Shown piece by piece: positions 1-9,055 of a DNA stretch of 52,959 bases. The DNA comes from Syntrophales bacterium. Lineage in GTDB: Bacteria; Desulfobacterota; Syntrophia; Syntrophales; UBA2210. The notes below the pieces were generated by a model, which ran no database searches, had not been told where the DNA came from, and saw only the letters and a program-made list of their open reading frames with translations. The position numbers and the translations under genes are program-made. The stretch is taken from the NCBI GenBank assembly GCA_023228425.1, contig JALOBE010000020.1, positions 1 through 52,959 of the forward strand, read 5' to 3'. Position 1 is the first letter of the stretch. The number at the start of each line of letters is the position of its first letter.

Positions 1-30
1 AACGGGCGCAAACCCTTTAGAAACAAGGGG

Positions 31-78
31 AAAAAGAAAACCCGTCACCCCGGAGAATGACCCCAGAGAGACGGGTTT
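31..78 (-). terminator. Rho-independent terminator of ssrA
   Basis: On the minus strand, just downstream of the tmRNA 3' end, AAACCCGTC (78-70) pairs with GACGGGTTT (46-38) and is followed by TCTTTTT (37-31). The nine-pair stem plus U-run is a standard intrinsic terminator placed 13 bases after the mature RNA end. Confidence 0.8.
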
Positions 79-90
79 GTCTTTTCTAAA

Positions 91-446
91 TGGTGGAGGC
101 GGCGGGAGTCGAACCCGCGTCCGGAAATATTCCACTGCAGTTTCTTCGTGCGGAGCCTTTGTTTTGGTCTTCGCCCCGGAAAGCTCCCAAGGGCAGGATC
201 GATCCGGCGCTATCCTGTAAGGTTTTCGCCTCGCTTCCGCCAGGAAGGGAAGGTCGGCTATCCTGTCTGAATGACGCCCTCATCTGATCCGGCAGGAAAG
301 ATCAGGAGAACGGTAGCCGTCTTAAGCGGCTACGGCGTAATCGTAGTTGTCTGCGATTATGGTTTCCTGCCTGTTTTACGAGGCCTGCAGGAACCTCGGC
401 ACGCTTCTACAGCTTCAACTATCCCCGTCGAAACCGTTTCGCCCCC
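91..446 (-). ncRNA. ssrA: transfer-messenger RNA (tmRNA)
   Basis: tmRNA rescues stalled ribosomes and tags the nascent chain for proteolysis together with SmpB. Read on the minus strand, the 5' end begins GGGGGCGAAACGG followed by TTTCGACGGGGATAG, the hallmark of one-piece bacterial tmRNA. The 3' end carries a T-arm (GGTTCGACTCC) and ends in an encoded CCA at 93-91. The internal reading frame at 354-322 encodes ADNYDYAVAA and a TAA stop, with resume codon GCA; the AVAA-type end is a normal ClpXP/Tsp degron. The length of about 356 nt is usual. It has its own promoter and terminator. Only the exact processed 5' base is inferred. Confidence 0.97.
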
Positions 447-470
447 ATGAGTTTATTTAGAGGTAGTATT

Positions 471-499
471 ACTATAGTCATTCCGGACGATTTCGTCAA
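471..499 (-). promoter_or_regulatory. sigma-70 promoter of ssrA
   Basis: On the minus strand TTGACG (499-494) and TATAGT (476-471) are separated by exactly 17 bases. Transcription would start near 464, leaving a leader of about 18 nt that RNase P would remove to give the mature tmRNA 5' end at 446. Confidence 0.8.
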
Positions 500-581
500 G
501 ATATTCCTGCGGGCGTGTTAGCAACAAATAGATTTGTCCGGTTTTTGTAGCACGTACATGAGCACGGAAACCGTCTGTTCT

Positions 582-662
582 GTCATTTCGACCGCAGGGA
601 GAAATCTTGTACAATGCCGGGAGCAAGGAAAGATTTCTCGTCGCTTCGCTTTTCGAAATGAC
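582..662. repeat. 81-bp palindromic intergenic repeat, copy 1 (GTCATTTCGA family)
   Basis: The element starts with GTCATTTCGA (582-591) and ends with its exact reverse complement TCGAAATGAC (653-662). A second internal inverted pair, AGAAATCT/AGATTTCT, lies inside. Two further copies occur at 4534-4620 and 35743-35823, all between genes. It is probably a REP/MITE-like dispersed repeat that can fold into a hairpin. No coding capacity is seen. Confidence 0.8.
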
Positions 663-732
663 GCGCGCTCATTCATCCGTTGCCTCATAAATAGATGTTA
701 CCGAGCGTAGCGAGAATGGAGAGACGTATCTA

Positions 733-761
733 TTGACAGCCTCCGGACCCGCCAGTATACT
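733..761 (+). promoter_or_regulatory. sigma-70 promoter of the P-type ATPase gene
   Basis: TTGACA (733-738), a 17-base spacer and TATACT (756-761) form a near-consensus promoter. The start point would be near 768, giving a leader of about 87 nt before the ATG at 855. This also argues against the upstream ATG at 795, which lacks a good ribosome site. A short inverted pair AATAGAT/ATCTATT lies just upstream and overlaps the -35 edge; it could be an operator, but nothing else supports that. Confidence 0.75.
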
Positions 762-854
762 CCGATCCGCTGAGCGAAAGGGTACGACGGACGGATGGTT
801 CCGGACATACCGGGTCCGGTCAGTGAAATATGTGTTTGCAAAGGGAAAAAAGCA

Positions 855-3557
855 ATGCCATTACCGGAGGTTGTGAAGGAGGAAGGAGAGGAAAGAAAGT
901 GGTACGCGGAAGAGCTTGAATCTGTTCTCGAGGAGTTGGACACATCGCCTGACAGCGGTCTTTCCGGGGATGAGGCACGGTTGAGGCTGGAACGCTTCGG
1001 TGAAAACCGGCTTCCCGAGCCGTCGGAGCGGAGCGTCCTTATGCGATTCCTTGTCCAGTTTCACAATGTACTCATTTATGTTCTTATCATCGCCGCGGTC
1101 ATCACGGCTCTCATAGATCACTGGATTGACACCTGGATCATCCTGGGAGTGGTTATAATCAATGCCGTTGTCGGCTTTATCCAGGAAGGGAAAGCGGAGC
1201 GGGCCCTGGAAGGCATAAAAAACATGCTTTCTCTGAAAGCGACGGTTCTTCGGGACGGGGAGCGGAGGGAAGTAGATGCCTCGGGGCTGGTTCCCGGAGA
1301 TATCGTCGTCATACGGTCCGGAGACAAGGTTCCCGCCGACATGCGCGTTATCGTCGCGCGGAATCTCACAATCGATGAATCATCCCTGACGGGTGAATCG
1401 GAAGATGTCGTGAAGTCGCCCGGAAAGGTCTCCTCCGACGCCTTTCTGGGTGATCGGACAAACATGGCTTATTCCGGTACTGCCGTCACCCGGGGAAGCG
1501 CCACGGGAGTCGTGACGGCCACGGGGGGAGCCACGGAGATCGGCCGGATCAACCGCATGATCTCGGAAGTACGGCAGGTAACGACGCCTCTTCTGCAGCA
1601 GATCGGCCGTTTCGGCATCTACCTGTCTCTGGCCATTCTCGTCGTGACAGCGAGTTTTTTCCTCTTCGGCTATTTTTTCCGGACCTACGGAATCGACGAA
1701 TTGTTCATGGCTGCCATCGGTATTGCCGTGGCGGCGATTCCGGAAGGGCTGCCGGCCATCATGACCATCGCCCTGGCCATCGGCGTTCAGCGAATGGCAG
1801 GCCGCAATGCCATTATACGGCGGCTCCCCTCCGTTGAAACCCTCGGAACGGTAAGCGTCATCTGTTCCGACAAGACAGGGACGCTTACCCGCAACGAAAT
1901 GACGGCACAGTATATCGTTACTGCCGATGCCCGCTATGACGTGGACGGGGTGGGTTACAATCCCGAAGGCGCCATCAGGAAAGACGGGGACGAAGTTACC
2001 CCCGGGGATGAGCCCGTTCTGCTTCGTCTGCTTCAATGCGTCCGTGCCTGCAATGATTCCACGATCGGAAGGGATGATGGGGGCAACTGGACGGTCATTG
2101 GTACGCACACGGAAGGGGCCCTTGTGGCGCTGGCCGGCAAGGCGCGCATGGATGACCTGTCTTTTAGGCGTCTGGACACGATGCCCTTCGAATCGGGATA
2201 CAAGTATATGGCTACGCTCAACGAGGTGGAGGGCGCCACCATGCTCTTCGCGAAAGGGGCTCCCGAGAGGCTCCTTGAACGCTGTGAAGTCCAGATGTCC
2301 GACAGCGGCGAGGAACCCATCGATCGGGATTTCTGGGGGGAGGCCATGGAATCACTGGCGGGACAGGGCCAGAGGATCATTGCCGCCGCCTTCCGTCCCA
2401 TGGTGGACGGTACGAACTCAATCGGCCATGGTGATCTCGACGAGGGGCTGATCTTTCTGGGCCTTGTCGGTATTATCGATCCCCCGCGACCGGAGGCCGC
2501 GGAAGCCGTCCGGAAATGCCGGAAGGCGGGGATCACCGTGAAAATGATCACCGGTGACCATGCCCTGACGGCAAAAGCCGTCGGTGCCACTCTCGGTATC
2601 GGAGACGGGGAGAAGGTCATCACCGGTGCCGAGCTCGAGGCAATGGATAACAACCGTCTCCGGAGCATCGTCATGGACTATGACGTGTTTGCCCGGACAA
2701 GCCCGGAACACAAGCTGCGGCTGGTACAAGCGCTGCAGGCAAACTCCCTGCTCTGTGCCATGACCGGTGACGGCATCAACGACGCGCCGGCTCTGAAGCA
2801 GGCCGATATCGGTATCGCCATGGGAATAAAGGGAACGGAGGTGACCAGGGAGGCTTCAGAGATGGTTCTGGCAGATGACAACTTCGCGTCCATCGTCCAT
2901 GCCGTGGAGGAAGGACGGACCGTCTACGACAATCTCCGCAAGGCCCTGCTCTTTATTCTGCCCACGAGCGGGGCGGCGTCCCTGGTTATAATGGCGGCCA
3001 TCTTTCTGGGAATCGTATTGCCCATAACGCCCGTGCAGATTCTCTGGGTCAACATGGTCACCACCGTCACTCTCGCTCTGGCACTTTCCTTTGAGCCCAT
3101 GGAACGAAAGGTCATGGAACGTCCTCCCCGGGAACCCGACGAGCCTCTGCTGGGCGGGTATTTCATGTGGCGTATCGCCTTTGTCTCCTGCCTCATCTGC
3201 GGTCTGGTCCTCCTGGCGTACACGATGATGCGGAATGGGGGGGCCGACATCGCTGCGGCCCGAACCATTGCAGTGAACGGCCTCGTGGCGGGCCAGTTGT
3301 TTTATCTGTTCAACTGCCGGAAAATGTACGAATCGAGTTTCACGGCGGATTTCTTCAATAACAGGATCGCCTTCATTGCCGCCGGCGCTCTCGTTGTACT
3401 CCAGATTGCTTTTACCTATCTTCCCGTGATGAACACGCTCTTCGGTTCGGCGTCGCCGGCCGTCACGGATTGGCTCTATCCTGTCGCCATCGGCATCGTC
3501 GTGGCTTTAGTGGTTGAGATTGAAAAGTACCTCTACAACAGGTTGCGGAGAACCTGA
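855..3557 (+). CDS. P-type (P2-like) cation-transporting ATPase
   Basis: An inner-membrane ATP-driven cation pump, 900 residues from the ATG at 855 (AAGGGA eight bases upstream). An in-frame ATG at 795 is possible but lacks a Shine-Dalgarno site. Order of parts: N-terminal cation ATPase domain (1-60), paired helices at about 72-88 and 91-108, actuator loop with TGES (179-182), the M4 PEGLP motif (296-300), phosphorylation site DKTGT with Asp339, nucleotide-binding domain, hinge motif GDGIND (638-643), and a C-terminal bundle of about six helices. The M6 region reads LWVNMVTT, not the canonical NLVTDG of SERCA pumps, so the ion (Ca2+, Na+/K+ or Mg2+) cannot be fixed from sequence. MscS follows 98 bp downstream, fitting an ion or osmotic homeostasis context. 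Confidence 0.93.
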   Translation: MPLPEVVKEEGEERKWYAEELESVLEELDTSPDSGLSGDEARLRLERFGENRLPEPSERSVLMRFLVQFHNVLIYVLIIAAVITALIDHWIDTWIILGVVIINAVVGFIQEGKAERALEGIKNMLSLKATVLRDGERREVDASGLVPGDIVVIRSGDKVPADMRVIVARNLTIDESSLTGESEDVVKSPGKVSSDAFLGDRTNMAYSGTAVTRGSATGVVTATGGATEIGRINRMISEVRQVTTPLLQQIGRFGIYLSLAILVVTASFFLFGYFFRTYGIDELFMAAIGIAVAAIPEGLPAIMTIALAIGVQRMAGRNAIIRRLPSVETLGTVSVICSDKTGTLTRNEMTAQYIVTADARYDVDGVGYNPEGAIRKDGDEVTPGDEPVLLRLLQCVRACNDSTIGRDDGGNWTVIGTHTEGALVALAGKARMDDLSFRRLDTMPFESGYKYMATLNEVEGATMLFAKGAPERLLERCEVQMSDSGEEPIDRDFWGEAMESLAGQGQRIIAAAFRPMVDGTNSIGHGDLDEGLIFLGLVGIIDPPRPEAAEAVRKCRKAGITVKMITGDHALTAKAVGATLGIGDGEKVITGAELEAMDNNRLRSIVMDYDVFARTSPEHKLRLVQALQANSLLCAMTGDGINDAPALKQADIGIAMGIKGTEVTREASEMVLADDNFASIVHAVEEGRTVYDNLRKALLFILPTSGAASLVIMAAIFLGIVLPITPVQILWVNMVTTVTLALALSFEPMERKVMERPPREPDEPLLGGYFMWRIAFVSCLICGLVLLAYTMMRNGGADIAAARTIAVNGLVAGQLFYLFNCRKMYESSFTADFFNNRIAFIAAGALVVLQIAFTYLPVMNTLFGSASPAVTDWLYPVAIGIVVALVVEIEKYLYNRLRRT

Positions 3558-3655
3558 TCCGCCTGGAACATGAAAATGGCAGTGGTTAAAATAACTGATT
3601 TTATTATACTGGTGTTCACAAGACACGGGACGGTCTGATAAAGAGGAGGTGAGCA

Positions 3656-4465
3656 ATGGAACAGATGGTCGGGAGTATTCAGACATGGGTGGCCTTCTAC
3701 GGGCTGAAAGTTGTCGCCGCACTGGCAATCCTTGTGATCGGCCGCTATGCTGCGCAAGTCTTGCGAATCATGGTCGCCCGGATTTTGAGGAAGAGCAATC
3801 TCGATGAAATGCTGGTTTCTTTCTCGGCGAGTGTTACCTACGTTGCCATACTTGCCTTTGTCATCATTGCCGCCTTGGGAAAGCTGGGTGTGCAGACGGC
3901 GTCTTTCATCACCGTTATCGGTGCCGCCGGCCTTGCCGTCGGCCTGGCCCTGCAGGGTTCGCTGTCCAATTTCGCCGCAGGGTTTCTTATGGTGGTTTTC
4001 AAGCCCTTCGCGATCGGTGACTACATCGAGGCGGCGGGGGTGGCCGGATCTGTGTCGGAGATCGGTATATTCACGACGGTTCTCAAATCTCCCGACAACA
4101 GGAAGATCATTGTTCCCAACGCGAAGTTAACATCGGACAACATAACCAATTATTCGGCCCATGACAAACGTCGGATAGATATTGTCGCGTCCGTGAGCTA
4201 CCGTGATGATCTCGAGAAGGTGCGGAGGGTCCTTGAAGAAGTTCTTGCCTCCGACGCCCGGGTTCTTCCGGAGCCGGCCCCGATCATCGGGGTACTGTCC
4301 ACTGCCGATGGCAGCGTTGATTTTGCCGTGAGGCCCTGGGCGAAGACAGTCGACTACTGGGGTCTTTTCTTTGCCCTGCAGGAGGAGATCAAGAAGCGCT
4401 TCGACGCGGAGGGCATTACCATTCCCTTCCCGCAGCAGGATGTGCATCTTCACGAGGCTCGCTAG
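3656..4465 (+). CDS. small-conductance mechanosensitive channel, MscS family
   Basis: 269 residues, close to the size of E. coli MscS (286). It opens on membrane tension to release solutes during hypo-osmotic shock. Three helices are visible: TM1 about 15-30, TM2 about 57-77 and the pore-lining TM3 about 83-115, which is Gly/Ala-rich (GAAGLAVGLALQGSLSNFA). The beta domain follows with the family signature FKPFAIGDYIE and later VPNAKLTSDNITNYS. The start is set by a strong GAGGAGG site seven bases before the ATG. It could share a transcript with the P-type ATPase, although a TATACT hexamer lies in the 98-bp gap without a convincing -35 box. Confidence 0.93.
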   Translation: MEQMVGSIQTWVAFYGLKVVAALAILVIGRYAAQVLRIMVARILRKSNLDEMLVSFSASVTYVAILAFVIIAALGKLGVQTASFITVIGAAGLAVGLALQGSLSNFAAGFLMVVFKPFAIGDYIEAAGVAGSVSEIGIFTTVLKSPDNRKIIVPNAKLTSDNITNYSAHDKRRIDIVASVSYRDDLEKVRRVLEEVLASDARVLPEPAPIIGVLSTADGSVDFAVRPWAKTVDYWGLFFALQEEIKKRFDAEGITIPFPQQDVHLHEAR

Positions 4466-4533
4466 CGCCGTGTAACAGTCGGTCGTTTGGATCAGAACCT
4501 GCCGCACGGTGCGCTCGAGACCTTTTCAATGGT

Positions 4534-4620
4534 GTCATTTCGAGGAGCATCGCGACAAGAAATCCCTGTCCCGAGCAAAGCGAGGGGTCTTTCAGACTTC
4601 TCACATGCGTTCGAAGTGAC
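4534..4620. repeat. 87-bp palindromic intergenic repeat, copy 2 (GTCATTTCGA family)
   Basis: Starts GTCATTTCGA (4534-4543) and ends TCGAAGTGAC (4611-4620), a 10-bp terminal inverted repeat with one mismatch. It occupies the 290-bp gap between the convergent mscS and yhaM genes, in which no gene is visible. After the left end it shares GAGGAGCATCGCGAC with copy 3 at 35743. Confidence 0.78.
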
Positions 4621-4754
4621 GGGGGGGCGGAACCCGACTGCGATGCCCTCAATCGCTTGGAGTATCGAGGGGTAATAGTGACGGTTCCCGGGGATAGGTG
4701 CGATTTTGTGTCGCGATTCTTTGCATCCCGGGCGATTCCCTCGCCCTTGCAGCA

Positions 4755-5726
4755 TCAGGGGGTACCATCGGGTTTCGGCCCCCGGTACAGGAACCGGTCC
4801 AGGAGCCGGTGGTAGTTGGTCCAGGGGGAGTCATCGTCGCCGCCGGCCATGTGTGTTTCGAAGGCATTCATTTTCGCGTCCAGATCATCTATAAAATTGA
4901 TCAGGAGGGCCTCCCGTGTCTTGGGCCGTTTCGGCGAACCATATTCGAGAAGGCCGTGATGGCTGAGCAGGATGTGCCTGAGTTCCAGGGCAAGGTGTTC
5001 TGGAAATCCTTCCAGTTCCCGGATTACGCGGTCCGCCATTTCAACTCCCAGAACGATGTGTCCCACGAGCCGCCCTTCATCGGTATAGTCGATCATGGTG
5101 CTGTAGGAAAGTTCCGTGATCTTTCCGATGTCGTGGAGGATGCATCCCGTAATCAAGAGGTCCCGGTTCAGGTCTTCGTAGTGGCCTGAAACGGCGATCA
5201 TGAGTCGGGTCACCGAAAGAGTGTGTTCCAGGAGGCCGCCGATATAGGCGTGGTGGAATCCTTTGGCCGCCGGAGCGTGCTTGAAGGCGTGTGTGGTTTC
5301 AGGGTTGTCGAAAATCCGTCGGAGAAGGGCCCCGAGGTGGGGATTCTCCACGGTATCCATGATGGCCGCCAGTTCGGCGAACATGCCTTCCACATCGTGT
5401 CGTGATGCCGGCGAAAAATCAGCCGGGTTCAGGTTTGCGTCCGTGACGGGATCGCACTCGTAGAGCGACAGTTGAAGCACGTCCCTGAAGTTCACCGCCC
5501 GTCCCTGCACGGACACAAGGTCTCCCTTCTTGAAACCTTCGCTGACGGCAAGAGCGTCCTCCCAGACGCGGGCCTCGATATCACCGCTTCTGTCCCTGAG
5601 TTTCAAACTGAGATAGGGATTGCCTTTCTGTGAGACGGCAAGGTTTTTTTCCGTAACCAGGAATACTCCCCGAATCTTGTCTCCGGCCTGGATGCCTTGT
5701 ACGAAGAGCGTTTTTTCAATGTTCAA
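4755..5726 (-). CDS. yhaM: YhaM-type 3'-5' exoribonuclease (OB-fold + HD domain)
   Basis: 323 residues, near the usual ~315 of YhaM/CBF1 proteins, which degrade RNA or single-stranded DNA from the 3' end with a metal-dependent HD domain. The N-terminal OB-fold covers about 10-95 (KGNPYLSLKLRDRSGDIEA). The HD domain shows His159, His168 (LLEHT), His198-Asp199 (LHDIGK), His223, His256-His257 and Asp280. The predicted start is TTG, overlapping the fdhD stop as TTGA, with AGGGTGA upstream. It is the last gene of the selB-fdhD-yhaM operon. An exact substrate in this organism is not shown. Confidence 0.85.
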   Translation of the reverse strand: MNIEKTLFVQGIQAGDKIRGVFLVTEKNLAVSQKGNPYLSLKLRDRSGDIEARVWEDALAVSEGFKKGDLVSVQGRAVNFRDVLQLSLYECDPVTDANLNPADFSPASRHDVEGMFAELAAIMDTVENPHLGALLRRIFDNPETTHAFKHAPAAKGFHHAYIGGLLEHTLSVTRLMIAVSGHYEDLNRDLLITGCILHDIGKITELSYSTMIDYTDEGRLVGHIVLGVEMADRVIRELEGFPEHLALELRHILLSHHGLLEYGSPKRPKTREALLINFIDDLDAKMNAFETHMAGGDDDSPWTNYHRLLDRFLYRGPKPDGTP

Positions 5727-6484
5727 ACGATCACCCTGCTTTCATGCGTATAGACCCGGAACTCGCTGTTTCTGACGTAGCCCACCAGAGTCATTCCCGA
5801 TCGCCGGGCCGAGTCCACGGCGCCTGAGGTCGGCACCGAGTGGGAGATTATAACGGGAAAACCCTGGGACAACGCTTTCCCGACTATTTCCGCCGATATC
5901 CGTCCCGTGGTGAGGAGCGCGGCCTGTCCGCAATGAATACGCTCTTTGAGCGTGTACCCCACGATCATATCGACGGTGTTGTGTCTTCCGATATCTTCCC
6001 GGGTACACAGTAGTTCACCTTTCATGGCGAGACCTGAGCAATGTGTTCCCCGCGTTATTGTGTGGATCGTCGTTGCCTCGAGCAGCCGGTCCATGAGAGA
6101 ACAAATCTGCACGGGGGACAGAGCGGGGCCCGAATCAGTGTGGAAGGCCGCGACGTGTTCTGTCCGCTTTCCTGCACCGCTTGACATGATCGACACGGTC
6201 GGAGAAGGCGCTTCACGAGTGTCCGTTGTTGTGAGACTGACCCGGGGGGGCGATTCTTCCACGGTTATGCCGGCAACATCATCGATGCCGTCGATGAGGC
6301 CTTCGGATTTCAGGTAACCCAGGGCAAGTTCTTCCACGTGTATACCCGCGCAGGCTATTTCCACCAAGGGCTCATCGTTGAGCCGGAGCTCCAGGAAGGT
6401 TTCCCTCACGACAGGCCGCGTTACCCGGTGACCCCTCCCGTTGCGGCAGTGGACAAGGGGGAGTTCGACGAATGGAGGCTTCAT
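5723..6484 (-). CDS. fdhD: FdhD-like formate dehydrogenase accessory sulfurtransferase
   Basis: 253 residues. FdhD moves sulfur from IscS to the bis-MGD molybdenum/tungsten cofactor of formate dehydrogenase. Family blocks are clear: ELALGYLKSEGLI (52-64), THCSGLA (147-153), TREDIGRHNTVD (161-172) and TTGRISAEIVGKA (192-204). An oddity: where homologues carry the CxxC or single-Cys sulfur-carrier motif, this protein reads SSGAGK (101-106), so the usual Cys is Ala. Cys149 and Cys160 remain and might substitute. It overlaps selB by four bases (ATGA), which links Sec insertion and formate dehydrogenase maturation. No formate dehydrogenase structural gene lies in the window. Confidence 0.9.
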   Translation of the reverse strand: MKPPFVELPLVHCRNGRGHRVTRPVVRETFLELRLNDEPLVEIACAGIHVEELALGYLKSEGLIDGIDDVAGITVEESPPRVSLTTTDTREAPSPTVSIMSSGAGKRTEHVAAFHTDSGPALSPVQICSLMDRLLEATTIHTITRGTHCSGLAMKGELLCTREDIGRHNTVDMIVGYTLKERIHCGQAALLTTGRISAEIVGKALSQGFPVIISHSVPTSGAVDSARRSGMTLVGYVRNSEFRVYTHESRVIV

Positions 6485-8400
6485 CGTTTTTGACTCTCCC
6501 GCAGAACGCGGCCGTTGCTGACACGTATGGTCAGGTTTGTCTTATCGAAATATTCCATAAGGGGAATGATGTATTTTCTCGACAGGCCCGTCAGTTCTTT
6601 GAAGTCCGCCGGCTCAAAAACCTCTTTTTCCAGGAGACGCGCCTTGTAGTCCTCCCGGAGTTTTTCCAGGATGCCGCTTTCAAAGAGCATGTCATCGCTC
6701 ACCTTTACCAGCATTCCCTGGTCGATAAGTACTTTCAGGAGGTTGGCTGATTTTTTTTTGTCCCCGCCGGCCTGTTCGAGGATCTCCTTCGTCGCCGGAG
6801 GGGAAAGCCCCGATTCACGATAACGCCGAAGGATGTCCTCTTTCAGCGTTTCAAGGTCCTCAGTCAGGTGTACCCCGTGGCCGGCCCCGGCAACGGTTTC
6901 TCTGTCGACGGTCACAAGATTTCGGGATTCCAGGTCAAGGAGGGCCTTGTTGAAGAGTTTCTGGGATGCGTGGGCACCCAGAGAAATTCTCAGCTCTTCC
7001 TTTGCCATTCCCTTCTTCAGGGGGTACTTTTTGTGATAGGCCGAAACGATGGCCATGATGTTCTTCATCAGGTCTTCATAGACAGGCCAGGCGACGGCCC
7101 GTCGCTCCTCCCTGTCCGCGAGAAGCGCCTGTCTGCGGGCGAACATGTCTTCGACAATACCCTGCTGATCCCCCGTGGGGATTCCCGTCCGCGTGACAAG
7201 CCGCTTAAGCGATATCCCATTCATTCCCGCCCGCCGCAGGATTGTCTGCGTTTTCTCAGTGGTGCTTCCTTGGTCGAGGAGACGCAGATCGTCGATTCCC
7301 GCCGCGGAAAAACGCTTGATCTTCCCGGCAATCGGATCGAGTACGTGGCCGCCGCCGATGGTCGTGATCGGCGAATAGCTTCGTATCACGAAGTGATCTC
7401 CCGCCATCGCGACGGCCGGTTCTTCCAGAATGATCTGGCAGCGGGTGTGGGCTCCCGGTTCCAGGTCGTTCCGATCCACAAAATGGAGGCGGGCCATGAT
7501 TTCGGCGGTTCCTATATGGAACCTGACCGGGGCCCGGTGTCTGAGCTTTCGTTTAGCCGTGGGGAGATGGCGCAGAAGGACGTCCATCCTTCGGGAAGGT
7601 TCAAAGAACGACGGATGGGCGATGGTGTCACCCCGCCGGATTTTATCCACGTCGAGTCCCTGGAAGTTGATGGCCGTTCTGAATCCCGGTTCCGCGACGC
7701 TTCGTGATTCATTGTGTACCTGGAGTCCCCGAACTTTTGCGGCTATGCCCGCGGGAAGAACCGTTACCGTGTCGCCGACACGTACTGTTCCCGCCATGAG
7801 GGTGCCTGTAACAACGGTTCCAAAGCCCTTCATGGTGAATATTCTATCCACGGGAAGCCTGAAATAGTCGGGACGGTTCCGGACCTCTTCATGCCGGGCA
7901 AGTTCTGTCAGGGCTTCAAGGAGATCCGTGAGGCCCGCCCCGGATTGGGATGAGACGGGAATAACGGGAGCATCCTTCAAAAACGATTCCGCCAGGAAGG
8001 ACCGGATATCGTCAATGACCAGCGACAGCCATTCATCGTCCACGAGGTCGGTTTTCGTCACCGCCACAAGCCCCCGCTTCACATTGAGAAGATCGCAGAT
8101 GTGAAGATGTTCCCGGGTTTGGGGCATGACCCCTTCGTCGGCGGCGATGACCAGCATGACCGCGTCGATGCCGGCCGCCCCGGCGACCATGTTTTTGACA
8201 AACCGTTCATGTCCCGGAACATCGACAATGCCCATGTAGGTGGTATCGTCAAGGCTGAGGGAGGCAAATCCCAGGTCAATGGTTATGCCCCGCTCCTTTT
8301 CCTCTTTCAGGCGGTCTGTGTCGATGTCGGTCAGCGCCTTGACAAGTGACGTTTTTCCATGATCCACATGTCCCGCTGTTCCCAGTACGATATGTCTCAT
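6481..8400 (-). CDS. selB: selenocysteine-specific translation factor SelB
   Basis: 639 residues from the ATG at 8400; the frame is open to 8613 but MRHIVLGTAGHVDHGKT is the typical N-terminus. SelB delivers Sec-tRNA to UGA codons followed by a SECIS element. GTPase motifs: G1 GHVDHGKT (10-17), switch region ERGITIDLGF, G3 DVPGHE (60-65), G4 TKTD (115-118). Domains II-III follow, then the C-terminal winged-helix repeats that bind SECIS RNA (from about 400, ending in a wing with TNLTIRVSNGRVLR). A GGAGGAC element precedes the start. It heads an operon with fdhD and yhaM. selA, selC and selD are not in the window, and I found no tRNA-Sec near it. Confidence 0.96.
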   Translation of the reverse strand: MRHIVLGTAGHVDHGKTSLVKALTDIDTDRLKEEKERGITIDLGFASLSLDDTTYMGIVDVPGHERFVKNMVAGAAGIDAVMLVIAADEGVMPQTREHLHICDLLNVKRGLVAVTKTDLVDDEWLSLVIDDIRSFLAESFLKDAPVIPVSSQSGAGLTDLLEALTELARHEEVRNRPDYFRLPVDRIFTMKGFGTVVTGTLMAGTVRVGDTVTVLPAGIAAKVRGLQVHNESRSVAEPGFRTAINFQGLDVDKIRRGDTIAHPSFFEPSRRMDVLLRHLPTAKRKLRHRAPVRFHIGTAEIMARLHFVDRNDLEPGAHTRCQIILEEPAVAMAGDHFVIRSYSPITTIGGGHVLDPIAGKIKRFSAAGIDDLRLLDQGSTTEKTQTILRRAGMNGISLKRLVTRTGIPTGDQQGIVEDMFARRQALLADREERRAVAWPVYEDLMKNIMAIVSAYHKKYPLKKGMAKEELRISLGAHASQKLFNKALLDLESRNLVTVDRETVAGAGHGVHLTEDLETLKEDILRRYRESGLSPPATKEILEQAGGDKKKSANLLKVLIDQGMLVKVSDDMLFESGILEKLREDYKARLLEKEVFEPADFKELTGLSRKYIIPLMEYFDKTNLTIRVSNGRVLRESQKR

Positions 8401-8611
8401 GGCGTCCTGGAGTCCTCCGGTCTGGTGATGTTGCGGCCGGATTCCGAGCCGGCACGGTGCCCTGTCACCGCACAGAACATTGAACGCTATCAGAAGATGG
8501 CCTGTTACACAATATGAAAACAGAGATCCTCTCCGGGGAGGCTGAATGGGGCGGGTTTCAGAAGGCGGAATTTTTTGTAAAAAGCGGTTCTCTGTGATAG
8601 AAAGTACCGTC

Positions 8612-9055
8612 ATGACACTGCTTGGTATTGATTACGGAACCCGCCGTATCGGCGTGGCCGTCAGCGATGACTTGGGAATAACCGCCCAGGCGTTGTGTAC
8701 GATTGAGCGAAAAACCATCGCCTCGGACCTGGACAGGATTGCCCGTATTACCGAGGAACGGGGTGTCACTTCCATCATCATCGGATATCCCGTCAGGTCT
8801 GATGGCCGGGAAGGCGTCGAGTGCGAGCGGGTCAGGCGGTTTGCCGGGCGCCTGGCAGAACGGTGCGGTCTTCCCGTTAAGACCTGGGACGAACGCTTCA
8901 CGACGAGGGAAGCGGAGGAACTGCTCCTCCAGGCGGATATGAGCCGAAAAAAAAGAAAAAAAATTATCGATCGGGTGGCGGCGTCCCTCATTCTCCAGGG
9001 ATATCTGGATTCCTCCCGGCGGGACACGCCGCACAACAGTCATGAAGATCCTTAG
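8612..9055 (+). CDS. ruvX: putative pre-16S rRNA nuclease / Holliday junction resolvase homologue (YqgF/RuvX)
   Basis: 147 residues from the ATG at 8612; the open frame begins at 8546 but family members start MxxLGIDYGxxRIGVA as here. RNase H-like fold: first catalytic Asp at position 7 (GIDYG), central IIGYPVRSDG block, Glu/Asp in WDERFTT, and Asp in IIDRVAASLILQGYLDS near the C-terminus. In E. coli YqgF finishes 16S rRNA 5' processing; a role in recombination has also been proposed. It overlaps mltG by 14 bases, an arrangement common in many bacteria. The ribosome site is weak. Confidence 0.93.
   Translation: MTLLGIDYGTRRIGVAVSDDLGITAQALCTIERKTIASDLDRIARITEERGVTSIIIGYPVRSDGREGVECERVRRFAGRLAERCGLPVKTWDERFTTREAEELLLQADMSRKKRKKIIDRVAASLILQGYLDSSRRDTPHNSHEDP

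Noticed and set aside
795..854. N-terminal extension of the P-type ATPase from the ATG at 795
   Set aside because: No Shine-Dalgarno site and no family similarity in the extra 20 residues; AAGGGA before 855 fits better.
3557..3655. Separate promoter for mscS
   Set aside because: A TATACT hexamer is present but the base string 17 positions upstream (GTGGTT) is too far from TTGACA to call.
8401..8545. Possible tRNA-Sec gene upstream of selB
   Set aside because: No 8-bp acceptor stem, TCA anticodon or T-arm pattern could be built on either strand.
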